Numbered from the stretch's first letter, positions 1 through 10,180 are shown. The stretch: 64,000 bases of DNA from Brachypterus glaber (GCA_958510825.1 OY294048.1:19919589-19983588), one strand, 5' to 3'. Translations and numbers: made by a program. Notes: generated by a model not told the origin, from the letters alone.

Positions 1-636
1 AATATGATACTTCTTACTCTGTTAATCGTGTGAAATTTGGTTTCATAGGTGGTCGTAGGAAAAAGCAGTTGTTTTTAAAGAAAAACTTGTTGCAACGCCA
101 TTGCAAAATGGCGCTCATAGGTATAAATTATTTAAAGCTACTTACCCGTGAATTTTTTAAGTAAATTTGAAAATCCCCATCGTTTGAGGGTAACAGATAC
201 AAATTCGTCCATTTTAAAGCAGATAAAAACAATGATACACCTTTAAAGACAACTGACGGCAAAAAAAAACAAACCTAACTCCCGCGCATATCTTGAACTA
301 CTGCGCAAATTGTCTGCCAGCCAATAACAAGGGGCGAGTCCACTGTATATCTACGTGGGGTAAGCCGGCAAGCTCTTTACCGTAAGACAACAGGGGCTTT
401 GAGTCAAGATAATAACTCTTGATTCTCTGTTACTATTTTAAATGTCATGTATTTAAGGAAAAAATCCTTGACACAAGGATATTTCTACCAAGAGAATAAT
501 TAAAGGAAACCAAAGTCACAGATAATCTTAAACCGAGGATACATGATCTTAAAAGAAGATTATTACCTCAATTTAAGATAATATAAATCCAAGATAATTT
601 ATTATCTTCTGCCAAGATAACCTTTTTTTCTGTGTA
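1..636. mobile_element. TIR element, right part (copy 1 of the AAGATAAT family)
   Basis: This stretch matches 60363-60939 almost base for base, apart from short indels. It ends in CCTTTTTTTCTGTGTA (621-636), the same right terminus as the complete copy at 59993-60939. The left terminus lies outside the window. The last 150 bases are dense in AAGATAAT and CCAAGATAA motifs, which look like subterminal repeats. No protein is encoded. The superfamily is unknown. Copy 1 has about 30 extra bases near 325-360 that copy 2 lacks. Confidence 0.75.
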
Positions 637-880
637 GTATTAAAGCTTATTATTCTCAAAATTAAAGAGGGGGGGTGACTTTTGGACCGCACGGTATATG
701 AGTGAAGTGAATTAAAGGAGTTTTAATTAAAAATCTTACCAAAGTTGAGGCATGTCTTAATCTTTTCTTAAGAAATTGGCAGATTTACACAAAATGCTTG
801 CACCTATCACTTAACAATTTTGTCATTATTATTTAGTAGCTCCCTATAATAAAGTAAATGCGTGCACGTAAACTAGCATA
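637..880. other. Intergenic, contains a lone mariner-like end
   Basis: At 667-701 there is a GGGGGTGACTTTTGGACCGC end, identical to the right terminus of the TIR element ending at 8338. It is followed by the TA-rich junction GGTATATG. No matching left end was found nearby, so this appears to be a solo end fragment. The rest shows no gene. Confidence 0.45.
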
Positions 881-884
881 ATAA

Positions 885-1195
885 TAGTTATTTATGGTAC
901 TAGTGGGTAAAGTAAGATATTGCCCATGAGAAAATTAACCTGCGAGGCGTCAGCCAAACAGGTTAATTTTCGAGAGGGCAATATCGGTTTACCCATGAGT
1001 GCCATACAAGGTTTTATCCAATAAATAGCTTAGGAATTCATATTTTTATTCAAATTTTTAATGACATTTACAAGAAAATAATTTGACAAGTGACAGTTGA
1101 GTGGGTAAAATAAATAATTATCCACTCAATAAAGTAAAAGCCACGCGGGGGTTATTATTGAGTTTATCTATTTAAAATAAAGCTGGTAATTGTCG
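885..1195. repeat. Dispersed hairpin-bearing repeat, copy 1
   Basis: About 310 bases are nearly identical to 40815-41135. The core is a long imperfect palindrome. TGGTACTAGTGGGTAA (894-909) is answered by TTACCCATGAGTGCCA (989-1004), with GATATTGCCC/GGGCAATATC and TTAACCTG/CAGGTTAA nested inside. The ends read ATAATAGTTATT and, on the reverse strand, GATAATACGACAATTACC, which suggests weak terminal inverted repeats. No coding is seen. It is probably a short non-autonomous element. Confidence 0.7.
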
Positions 1196-2770
1196 TATTA
1201 TCTGTATGTATTGGATAAAGGACATTTAAAGTATTTCAAATTTTATTTATTATCTTAAATTGAAATTTAGGTGGCCAATCACTATCTGCGGGCCAATCTC
1301 TGTACTGCTTACCCAAGCCGATAATTAAATTGCAGGAAATATTTTTTACAGTGTAGGGGAGCTTTTGACGAGTTTTGAAATTTAAAAAGCATAATACTCT
1401 TCAAGCACTGCGAGTTGCGAAGAGTATAATAAAGGAACAAAAAACTGCATATTCCAGTATTTATTCATTTTTCATGAAATAAAAAAATAACAATGGATTA
1501 TATTGCTTTAGCATTTTAATTAATTTGAAATGCTTTAAAATTTAATTTTTTTCAAAATGTTCATAATAATTGATGCATTGATGCATTCGTGATTGTTTGT
1601 TAAAAAATACTGCCAACTAAGGAATGCTTTTTTAAGTTTATCTAAAAATAATAATAAAATCAAAACTTTTTTTATTTGTTTTTCACAAAAAAATAAAGAA
1701 AATAAAAAAAAAATAAAAATAAAAAATAAAAAAAAAATAAAAAAAATAAAGAAATGATTTATAAACACCGAAGTCACTCTGACAGTTTTTAGTAGCTTTT
1801 GTTTCTACAAAAAATCAAACTTTACTATAGTTTTCAGAAGTTCTAGACAATATTGCCAAAATAGCAAAATTGTTTACACACGTGAATAGACCTGATTTTT
1901 TTTTCATTTTTTGAAAAAAGAAAATTAAAATAAAATTAGAAAAATTTTGGAAAATTTTGAAAATTTATTTTGGGTCTTTTTTGAATTTGTTTTTTTTTAG
2001 AAAAAAAAAATTCAATTTTTTTTTGTTTTTCAAGAAAAGGTCTTTTTTAAATGTTATTTTTTTTAATTATTTTTTTTTTTAATATTTGGGGAAGTTCAAT
2101 AAACCATTTACTATGAATAATATATAATGGAATGCGTAGTATTACATATCTTCACGACTTGTTTCTTACTCAATTCAAAGTTACTTCACTTTAGTGCAGA
2201 TGACCTGGTTTTGATCCGGCAGCAGTATTTTAAATGAAAATTAAAAATACCCTTTAGCACAATTTCTTTTTTCCATGTTAATGGTATAGAAAAATAGCGT
2301 TACAGGGGGGGGGTGGGGTCCAAAATGAACAAAATTTGCGTTACGTAATACTTGAACGTTCCCTTGGGCAATAAAAATATATTGTTATTATTATTTTTTT
2401 TTAATATAACTCGATTGTTATTAATATAATAAAAAAATAATTTAAACATAAATTGTTGAAAATTTTACTCCCTATGGTCCTTGAGGAAAAAAGCATTATC
2501 TTCCGAAACCCAGCATCTCATTTTACTGTTTATAGTTTTATTAAGTGTAGACCTTCTACTAACAGAATTAACTCTTGGTGTGCGTTAGCAAGTCACTTAT
2601 ACTAAATGAGTATTCGGTACAGCGCGGCAACACTGTCTCATTTACCGCCAAATTTTTGCAAATGTCAATGATTTTATCGTTACAAGAAGCGTGTTTTTTT
2701 TTCGACATGACATTTTTAAATTTGTATATATCCAAACTATCATAACTTGGTGTACACATATTATAAATGC
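1196..2770. other. AT-rich intergenic stretch with poly-A tracts and repeat debris
   Basis: No gene is supported. 1690-1745 is almost pure A with scattered T. 1890-2100 is rich in T and A runs. 2085-2165 resembles 35283-35350 (shared TATATAATGG and nearby words), a remnant of the GTCCGTC-linked repeat family. 2340-2370 contains GCGTTACGTAATAC, a remnant of the TAA-flanked element family seen complete at 18334-19094. Confidence 0.5.
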
Positions 2771-2773
2771 CAT

Positions 2774-3092
2774 ACACAGGGTGATTAATAACTGGCATGC
2801 CAGAATTTAGGATGTGATTCTACATCCAAAAATATGAAAAAGTTTTATTGGTCCGTAAATAAGCCCTAAGCTATCGCCCTCCTAAGGGTGCGTCTAAAAA
2901 ACAGTATTTATTTAATATCTCTAGAATCTTTTGTCCGGAAATAAACCCTAAGGGAGGGCCCCTAAGGGTTAGACTAAAAAAAGTTTTTATTTAATATGTC
3001 TGAAATCTTTTGAATCACATAGTAAACAATTTTTGCACAAACATTGATAAAGACCATCATCATATGTAATTTTAATTTCATCACCCTGTATA
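2774..3092. mobile_element. ACAGGG-end short element, apparently complete
   Basis: The left end is ACACAGGGTGATTAATAAC and the right end is ATCACCCTGTATAAT, giving terminal inverted repeats with ACAGGGTGAT. Internal landmarks recur in other copies of the family across the window: a GTCCGGAAAT word followed by CCTAAGGG words, a TTTTTATTTAATAT run, and TTTTTGCACA followed by CATTGATAAAG. About 315 bases with no coding capacity. TA or TATA flanks are possible but not decisive. The superfamily is not recognised. Confidence 0.65.
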
Positions 3093-3160
3093 ATAAAATT
3101 CTTGTAGATTAAAAATCGAGGATATTTTTAGGTTAAAAACTAGTAACGACCTCAATTTTT

Positions 3161-3507
3161 TATAAATTGGTTGAGTTGTGGGATATAGACCAAAAAGAAA
3201 ACAACGCCAAAAACTTTGTTAACTAAACCAACAGTTTCGTTTATTCTTTGTAAACCTCCTCAGAGTTGATTAAAGCGTCAGTCAAAACTGATTTTTTAAA
3301 TGTTTGTTTATATTTTTCTTTCTGTTCTTATCTGGTCTATATTTGACCATATGTTACCATTCAAAAAGTCTATGACTAAAATGCCTTTTACGCTTTAATC
3401 AACCCTGAGGATGTTTACAAAGAATAAACGAAACTGTCGGTTTAGTTAACAAAGTTTTTGGCGTTGTTTTCTTTTTGGCCTATATCCCACAATTCAACCA
3501 ATTTATA
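3161..3507. mobile_element. Foldback MITE with about 130-bp arms
   Basis: Left arm 3161-3290 (TATAAATTGGTTGAGTTGTG onward) is the inverse of 3385-3507 (ending CAACCAATTTATA). The match includes AACTTTGTTAACTAAACC and the ACGAAACTG word with its flank. About 95 bases separate the arms. The word GATATTTTTAGG occurs just left (3121-3132) and just right (3509-3520), which could be a longer duplication of the target or of an older host repeat. No coding. Confidence 0.75.
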
Positions 3508-4460
3508 GATATTTTTAGGCTGTTCTATTTTTTAATTTACGGCCCTGGAATTTTTCCTGGATCTGCTTAAATTTAGCTAAATTTTAATTACTTGACTTAA
3601 ATCTAATAGATATAGTTTTCCGCATGAAAAAAAGTCTGCGACGAAAGGGGGCAGAATCATTCGCGCTCTCCTCTCTCCGTCGGGCCTCCCACTTGCACAC
3701 ACATTCCAGACATATTTCCCGTAGCCACAGATCCGTGCGTCAAACTATAATTTTATTTTATTATCCAGTCAAAATGGAAAACATAAAATTTCCGGTAGTT
3801 AAAGGGTTATACATTTTGACCTATTTATGTATTTATGTACAAAATTACAACAAAATTAAAAGGGTCCAGTATTTTTTTGAATAAAAGGCGCAGAATGATC
3901 CAAGTGTGATCTGCTTTACGGACAAAAAGATAAATTAATTTAATTATATTAGCGTATAAGAGAACTTTAAATTAAGTTATTTCTCAACATTATACTTAAA
4001 AGTATATAACATCAATTTGTAGAATGCTATGGTTATCAAAGGGAATTCAAGAATGTTATAAATCAGATCCTTTGCGGTGTACACTTGAAAAGCTTCCGTA
4101 CTCAAGTAAGTTTAGAACAGACACTTGCATCTATTTAAACTTTCAAAACATGGTAAGCGTTCAAAAGCGTGCTCTAAAATACGAAATATCAAAGTTTGTA
4201 TAGCAAAACTCGAAAGGGAAATTATATTAATTTATTTTAGAAATTCGAATTTTATTGGATGTGATGTTTTTAAATACAATATTATACAATGTATAATATA
4301 CATTGTATATTATACAAACCCATATAAAATTAGTATTTGAATATTATTATTATAAGGAATAAGGTGGGTGAGCCAATTACTGCTACTACTATAGCCACCC
4401 CCTCTTAAACATGTTAGTTCGTCCCCTGTGTCATAGATAGTACTGCCAGTATACACGGTA
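3508..4460. other. Intergenic, nothing coding supported
   Basis: The only structure I see is a near-perfect AT palindrome at about 4279-4318, centred on ACAATGTATAATATACATTG. A GC-richer patch at 3640-3745 opens as a short reading frame, but the peptide has no recognisable feature. I do not call a gene. Confidence 0.4.
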
Positions 4461-4465
4461 AAAAT

Positions 4466-4645
4466 AAATTACATTAAATTACATAGTCCGTAAATGGTAA
4501 TATGTTGCCATAGACCGAAATGGTAAAAGTTACATAGTCTATAATGGTAATATTTTGCATAGACCGGAACGGTAAAAATTACATAGTCCAGAATGGTAAT
4601 ATTTTGTATAGACCGGAATGCTAAAAATTACATAGTCCAAAGTGG
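4466..4645. repeat. Tandem repeat, 49-bp unit, about 3.5 copies
   Basis: The unit contains ATGGTAATATTTTGCATAGA then CCGG, and GGTAAAAATTACATAGTCC. Copies begin near 4460, 4519, 4568 and 4618, the last one truncated. Divergence between units is low, a few substitutions each. No function can be assigned. Confidence 0.8.
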
Positions 4646-5060
4646 CTGGACTTGAAATTTGAAAAAAAAAATATTTACTACTTAGAAAATGTTTGTTCCA
4701 AATTACAAGTCTCTGTGTCAAAGCTTTTTTGAAATATCGTAGCGTAAAGTTCATTTGGTTTAATAAACCAAACGATTTGCACCCTTAATACAAGTATAAA
4801 CTGCTTACATCTTTCTTTAAAGATCTATTGGTTGATAAAGATCGTAATTTATAATGAACGTAAAATTTAGGCCACAAATAAAGCATTTAAATATCGTACA
4901 TAAATAATATTTACCTTTTTTTTACACTTTTAACACTTTAACCTAGCAACATGCGTGGCTATCTCTCTAACAATAACAATATTAAACGGTCTCATGATGC
5001 GACGCCTTCTTGGTTATTGTCCAAAGCACACGCGCGTCTTAAAATAATATAGCCCGACAT
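4646..5060. other. Intergenic, nothing recognised
   Basis: AT-rich DNA without coding signal, repeats or hairpins that I could identify. Confidence 0.35.
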
Positions 5061-5062
5061 TG

Positions 5063-5320
5063 TAAAATCATGTAAAAATATGTAAATCAATGTAAATATA
5101 TTTTTTTACATTATTTTACATTCTTTTACATTGTTTTACATTCTTTTACATTTTTTTCATTCTTTTACATTCTTTTACATTCTTTTACATTCTTTTACAT
5201 TCTTTTACATTATTTTACATTCTTTTACATAAATTCATGAATTATGCATAGTCCAGAATAGTAAATTTACTATTCCGTACTATGTAAATTCATGTATTTT
5301 TGCATTATTTTACATGCAGT
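5063..5320. repeat. TTTTACATTC decamer array with flanking TGTAAAT words
   Basis: 5101-5230 consists of about a dozen units of ATTCTTTTAC with some ATTATTTTAC variants. Its left flank (5063-5100) carries the opposite-strand word TGTAAA several times, and its right flank ends in further TTTACAT words, so the whole could fold. The same TTTACAT/ATGTAAA vocabulary makes up the arms of the element at 23372-24328. Confidence 0.8.
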
Positions 5321-5980
5321 TTTTACAATGTGTCTTTAATATTGAAAAGATGCCTGTAAATATGATGTATCTACTATTATATGCACAAAAAGCACAAGCG
5401 CCTAAATGCAGCTCTCTGTGCAGGAGTTTGTTTTGGTTTTTTCTTGGTTTGGATTTTTTTTTTAATGAGTGGGCCTTGGTTTACGTTAACGTTGGTTTGG
5501 CGTCTGTTTGGTGATTTTTTTGTAAAAAAATGTTTTTTATTTAAAATAACATATTGAAACACGGTCAGCGCATGCGCAGTTTATCAAAACGCTGCATAAA
5601 GAGCTGTACATAGGCGCTCCTCAAAAAGCGGGAATGTACAGCAGTCCAATACGTTAGGCAACATAAATTTAGGTCTTCAATACCAACCCAAAAAGAAAAT
5701 TCCCTAAAAATATTATATTTGGATTTTATCACAGTGCAACAAAAAATGTGCATGATATGCAAAATTATTAAAGAATAAATAAAACAGCTTATTAAATACA
5801 AAAACAAGTAAAAACTCTTCACACACAACGGGGTATTATCAATGACTGTCAAATTAAGAAGTAGGTCATAAGTTCCCTAGAAAACTTTAGACCTACTGTA
5901 CACATAACTGTGTTATAAAATTTAAAAAAAAATAGTTTTTGCTTAAAAAAAAATATCTTACCTTCATGTAATTTAAAATA
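5321..5980. other. Intergenic, nothing coding supported
   Basis: Short frames exist on both strands here but are low-complexity or lack any recognisable domain. No repeat match was noticed elsewhere in the window. Confidence 0.35.
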
Positions 5981-6063
5981 CAGAGCGGTCCAAAATTAAA
6001 TTAAAAAAAAAATAATTTTTTAATGTCAAAATTCCTCTAAAAAAAACAAATATATTTTTTAAA

Positions 6064-6075
6064 ATGCCTAATTTC
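6064..6075. repeat. Target-site duplication, left, of the Penelope insertion
   Basis: ATGCCTAATTTC here is repeated exactly at 7951-7962, immediately outside the two ends of the Penelope composite. Confidence 0.7.
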
Positions 6076-6158
6076 TAGATTTTAAGCTTTCACGGCCATT
6101 AAGATATAAAGAACTTTTACTTTCGGGTTTAGACCGTGTTAATGGATTTTCACTTTCC

Positions 6159-6193
6159 GACGTTTCGTCTCTTACTACTAGAGACATCTTCAG
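6159..6193 (-). ncRNA. Hammerhead-ribozyme-like core in the Penelope 3' UTR
   Basis: Read on the minus strand: CTGAAGA fits the CUGANGA box. A stem II follows, with GTCTCT pairing to AGAGAC around an AGTAGTA loop. Then comes GAAACGTC, which supplies the GAA box, a minimal ACGT stem III and cleavage residue C17. Bases just outside (ATCC and GGA) can begin stem I. Hammerhead motifs with very short stem III are known from Penelope-like elements. Activity is inferred, not shown. Confidence 0.6.
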
Positions 6194-6236
6194 GGATTAA
6201 TCTGAAACTAAGTTTCGAATCAACTTGTGTCACTAT

Positions 6237-7361
6237 TTATGACGAGTTGTGGTTATTCACCCTTGACGAGGTTTTTCCTATCAAAGACTTCCATATTGCA
6301 GGTAAGTGGTAACCAGTGTCCCGATTGATATTGTTAGGATGCTTGATGATTTCTATCGATTCCCGTATCTTCCTTGGCATTTTTCTGTTTTCTGTTAATA
6401 TTTGTTTTGTTTCAGACAAATTGATTTTATGACCTGTTTCATGTACATGTTCGGCTACTGCCGATAAGGAAATTTGTTTCTTTCTTATATTGCGCTCATG
6501 CTCTTGAAGTCTTGTAGAATTTTTTCTCTTAGTTTCACCTATGTAAACCGTACCACAGGAGCAGGGTATTTTATATACGGCTTCTGAACTCAGGAGTATT
6601 TTGTCTTTTGTTGAAGTCAAACATTGACCTAATTTTTGGTTGGACCGAAATATAGGCTTAATATTTGACTTCTTCAAAAGTTTACCTATTTTATCCGTGA
6701 TACCGCTTACATAGGGAAGTATAACTTGTGTCTGTCTGTCATTGTCACTATTGTCCTGTTGTTTGGGTCTGGGATTTCTGTATTTGTATATGGTCTTATT
6801 AATGTCTTTTTTGGTATAACCGTTCATGGTCAAGGCTTTAGTTAGTTTAAGGAGTTTTGTGTCTAGGGAATTCTTGTCTGAAATCATGAAAGCCCTATGA
6901 ACAAGTGAATTAACTACCGAGCGTTTTTGAGAGGGATGGTGATGTGAAAATGCGTTTAGGTATCTGTCAGTGTTGGTTTTCTTCCTGTATACCGAGTGTC
7001 CTATTGAGCCATTTTCCGTTTTGTAAACCAAAACGTCCAAAAAGGGAAGTGATCCGTTGTTCTCAATTTCCATCGTAAACCGTATAGATTTATGTTGGGA
7101 ATCGAGGTGATTTAGAAAACCTTGAAGGCTTTCCATGCCATGGGGCCAAATAGCATAGACATCGTCTACGTATCTGCGCCAAATTTTAGGTTTTAATGGA
7201 AATGACTCAATAGCTTTTTTCTCGAAGTATTCCATGAAAGCATTGGCCGCAGGGGGTGATAATGGGGATCCCATTGCGGCGCCTGACACTTGTTCATAGA
7301 ACTCTCCCTGTATCAGAAAATATGTAGATGTCAGACAAGCTTCAAATAATTTACATAATTT
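6237..7361 (-). CDS. Penelope-like reverse transcriptase-GIY-YIG endonuclease, 5'-truncated
   Basis: The open frame runs from 7436 to 6237 (399 codons including the stop-side end), but only about residue 25 onward is native. The first residues are read through the inverted neighbour. Palm motifs of the reverse transcriptase are visible: CLTSTYF near 34-40, AAMGSPLSP at 53-61 and the catalytic YVDD at 89-92. Upstream fingers and RT motifs are missing. After a basic linker the GIY-YIG domain follows, with VYKIPC at 287-292, CGTVYIGETKR at 294-304 and RLQEHE at 309-314. The family copies its RNA at a nick made by this nuclease. The frame is intact to the stop, but the absent N-terminal half means it cannot be autonomous. 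No promoter or host gene is attached. Confidence 0.85.
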   Translation of the reverse strand, partial: KLCKLFEACLTSTYFLIQGEFYEQVSGAAMGSPLSPPAANAFMEYFEKKAIESFPLKPKIWRRYVDDVYAIWPHGMESLQGFLNHLDSQHKSIRFTMEIENNGSLPFLDVLVYKTENGSIGHSVYRKKTNTDRYLNAFSHHHPSQKRSVVNSLVHRAFMISDKNSLDTKLLKLTKALTMNGYTKKDINKTIYKYRNPRPKQQDNSDNDRQTQVILPYVSGITDKIGKLLKKSNIKPIFRSNQKLGQCLTSTKDKILLSSEAVYKIPCSCGTVYIGETKRKNSTRLQEHERNIRKKQISLSAVAEHVHETGHKINLSETKQILTENRKMPRKIRESIEIIKHPNNINRDTGYHLPAIWKSLIGKTSSRVNNHNSS

Positions 7362-7821
7362 ACATGTAAGCGGTATCACGGATAAAATAGGTAAACTTTT
7401 GAAGAAGTCAAATATTAAGCCTATATTTCGGTCCAACCAAAAATCAGGTCAATGTTTGACTTCAACAAAAGACAAAATACCCCTGAGTTCAGAAGGCGTA
7501 TATAAAATACCCTGCTCCTGTGAAACTAAGAGAAAAATTTCTACAAGACTTCAAGAGCATGAGCGCAATATAAGAAAGAAACAAATTTCCTTATCGGCAG
7601 TAGCCGAACATGTACATGAAACAGGTCATAAAATCAATTTGTCTGAAACAAAACAAATATTAACAGAAAACAGAAAAATGCCAAGGAAGATACGGGAATC
7701 GATAGAAATCATCAAGCATCCTAACAATATCAATCGGGACACTGGTTACCACTTACCTGCAATATGGAAGTCTTTGATAGGAAAAACCTCGTCACGGGTG
7801 AATAACCACAACTCGTCATAA
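7362..7821 (+). pseudogene. Inverted partial Penelope copy, C-terminal region with GIY-YIG deletion
   Basis: This is the inverted partner of the minus-strand copy. Its open frame starts in the linker (methionine codon at 7399), continues through the C-terminal endonuclease region and stops at 7821. It is nearly identical to the other copy but lacks 18 bases: after YKIPCSC (codons 35-41) the protein goes straight to ETKRK, losing GTVYIG. That removes the YIG half of the nuclease signature. The reverse transcriptase is absent. The reading frame is kept because the deletion is a multiple of three, yet the domain should be inactive. The fragment has no start of its own and is best read as transposon debris. 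Confidence 0.8.
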
Positions 7822-7864
7822 ATAGTGACACAAGTTGATTCGAAACTTAGTTTCAGATTAATCC

Positions 7865-7899
7865 CTGAAGATGTCTCTAGTAGTAAGAGACGAAACGCC
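7865..7899 (+). ncRNA. Hammerhead-like core, second copy, with cleavage-site change
   Basis: CTGAAGA (7865-7871) and the same stem II are present, and GAAAC follows at 7892. The next bases are GCC instead of GTC. That changes position 16.1 (T to C), which pairs with A15.1 next to the cleavage residue, so self-cleavage should be impaired. Confidence 0.5.
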
Positions 7900-8340
7900 G
7901 GAAAGTGAAAATCCATTAACACGGTCTAAATCCGAAAGTGAAAGTTCTTTATGCCTAATTTCATCATAAAAAAATGTTAATTATACTTTTAAACTAATTT
8001 TAGTTGACATAAATAAAAATTTATAAAAAAAAACTTAAAAAATCGAATGTTTTAGCACAAAAAATTGAAAAATCAAAACCTTAAAAAACATTTTTAAAAA
8101 ACTTTAAAATGTTAGTTTAAATAGAGAATTTTATAAGCTTTAAAATGATGTATCACACGACCCCCCTTTCCATTTAAAAAAATGTCCCCCATGCCCCCCT
8201 GCCCACATTTTAAGAGCTAAAAATATCAAATATATGCTAAAAGATAGTTTAAATTGTCTTATTTAAGAGTTTTAAATTTGAAGTCGATATCTCAACTCGT
8301 TCAAAAGTTAAAGGGGGGGTGACTTTTGGACCGCACTGTA

Positions 8341-9823
8341 TAATCTAAACTGTTATTTTTACCTAAAATATGCATAATTTTATTTTTAAACAATAATAAT
8401 TATACTTTTATCTCTTTCTGTAGAACTTCTCTCTTTATCTAATCTAAATAGGCGGCATGCCGCGGCAGTTCATTGGCATTTTACATTTTGTAAATTTCAT
8501 TTGTTGTCACTGACAACTATTTGTATAAATGTCACATCGATCCAAATAATGATAGAAAATGTCTTGAAAAAGTGCTTGTTATACATTTTTAAATAAAAAA
8601 TCATGTTAACTTGTATACCAGAGAAACTAAATATGTGTAGGTTCTTTTCAAAGCAATGCATTAATGAAGAAGATTAAAGATAAAAGAAGAAAATTACCCA
8701 ATCAAAAGAAAAAAAAAAATTTGTGGGATGAAAAAAAAACTGAAAGAAATAAGTAAAATATCTAAGTATGAATCACGAAAACGCATGATCGAAGTACCTT
8801 ATTCTACGAATTTCCTAAAACTTTGTGTTTAAAATTAAATTTGTCATCACCCTCATGAAAATTTCTCACAAATATCTATAGAAATCTAGAAATCCTTCTA
8901 TTAAATTAGCAGCAAGTTTAGCAAATTAGGTTTTTAATGTAGAAGAACAATGGTCAATCGCTGTAAACGATTCGTTTGAAATGTCAATCTAAAATAAATC
9001 GAAATTTACTCTATTAATAATAGAATTCATCATAACCAAGAATGTTGTATCAAATTATTAATCAGATAAGGTATACGCAATGGTCAAAACTGCGATTAAA
9101 GTGTTTATGAAGAATAATCCATTAAATATAATAGTTTTTAACATTATTTATTTTAATAGTTGGATGTTATGGTGTACTAAACTTTTCGTAAACTAATAGA
9201 TAGATTTAGAAACTAGTAATGAGTTTAAATTTTAAGAACTTTTAATTTTATAATAACAGTCACTCCAAAACTGCCGCTTAATGGATTGATTCTATGGATT
9301 GAAAACTAACCTATTACTTTCATAAACTGGTAAACGTCAAGTTATTCTAACCTCTTACAAATAACACATAAATTGGGAATTGTCAATTCCCGCTTTTTGT
9401 GCATATAATAGTATGTATCTAGTTGGTAATGGCGTACACTACAACGCAGTTCGAGTTTCGTGCACTTCCACTATAAAAACTTATAAAATTGTGCTGACTG
9501 TCGCAAGCTGGGTAACATCAATTATTGCAGGGTAAGAACATAATAAGATAGGCACAAACATGCACTTTCTTGGTACATACTGTGTTTCACTCAATAAAGA
9601 AGCGAAAAGGTAATTGTTTTCTAAGTAGCTGTATTCCTAATATTGCCACTCAAAGTAGTTGACAAAAAAATGACAAAAACAAAAAACAGCAAAAAAAAAA
9701 AAGTAACAAAGAAATCAAAGAGTTCTGAATCTTGGTTCTGATTTTTCTACAAAGAGATTTGCCAGTCCGATATGAGATTGTGCGTTGTTTGTAATCGATA
9801 CTATAAATAATATATAATAATAT
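8341..9823. other. Intergenic, nothing recognised
   Basis: No coding frame, tandem repeat or terminal repeat pair was found. The DNA is AT-rich, with a small GC island around 8450-8470 (CGGCATGCCGCGGCAG). Confidence 0.35.
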
Positions 9824-9825
9824 AA

Positions 9826-10180
9826 ATATTTTTTCCTACAAGCGTGCGGAAAGGTGTCTCTTTCCGCACGCATATGCGTATTTCCCGCACGCAATAATAT
9901 TGTCTAATTTCTTAATTGCGTAGTGTTATTCTTGTTATATATATTCATAATATTATAAAAATGTTCAAATTTCTTAACTGTTAATTGCTTTTCTTAGTAA
10001 AAAAATATAAAAATACGATTAAATCAATAAAGTATAAAAGTATATTTTATTTTAACCCCGCTCGTAGGAAAAATATTGTTCCTAATGCATTGCTTCCCTG
10101 AACTCCGCCAAGCGTCCTAAAGGCAAATGCAATCGAATGCGAAAAAGAGCCTCTTTCCGCACTTGTTACGAAAATATCTA
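9826..10180. mobile_element. GCGTGCGGAAAG hairpin MITE, copy 1
   Basis: The left end TTTTTTCCTACAAGCGTGCG opens a short hairpin (GTGCGGAAAG paired with CTTTCCGCAC). The right end, read in reverse, gives a related CCTAACAAGTGCGGAAA-type terminus. The copy at 23003-23316 has the same layout, including AATTTCTTAATTGCGTAGTG and CTCGTAGGAAAA words. No coding. Confidence 0.65.

Larger units (their letters stand above)
6076..7950. mobile_element. Penelope-like retroelement, two partial copies head to head
   Basis: One insertion comprises a minus-strand copy (6076 to about 7361) joined at its 5' end to an inverted partial plus-strand copy (about 7362-7950). The two share the last 590 bases or so: the linker, GIY-YIG region and 3' UTR. 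A 12-bp direct repeat flanks the whole, so both halves probably arrived together. 5' truncation with an attached inverted partial copy is a known habit of Penelope-like elements. Each 3' UTR carries a hammerhead-like core. A third, degenerate UTR fragment is at 12727-12855. Confidence 0.85.
5981..8338. mobile_element. TA-flanked mariner/Tc1-like TIR shell
   Basis: The left end is CAGAGCGGTCCAAAA (5981-5995) and the right end is TTTTGGACCGCACTG (8324-8338). Both are bounded by TA, the duplication typical of Tc1/mariner elements. A second right-end fragment lies at 667-701 and a truncated relative at about 51480-51737. No transposase is visible. Its interior is occupied by the Penelope-like insertion at 6076-7950, so the shell itself was roughly 480 bases. 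Assignment to Tc1/mariner rests only on the TA flank. Confidence 0.6.

Noticed and set aside
1535..1777. Phenylalanine-rich 80-codon minus frame
   Set aside because: It is a translation of poly-A and A-rich DNA; pure low complexity.
3624..3884. 86-codon plus frame with a basic N-terminus
   Set aside because: The beginning looks mixed in composition, but the rest is AT-rich and ends in a random-looking tail. There is no domain, no paralogue and no exon context.
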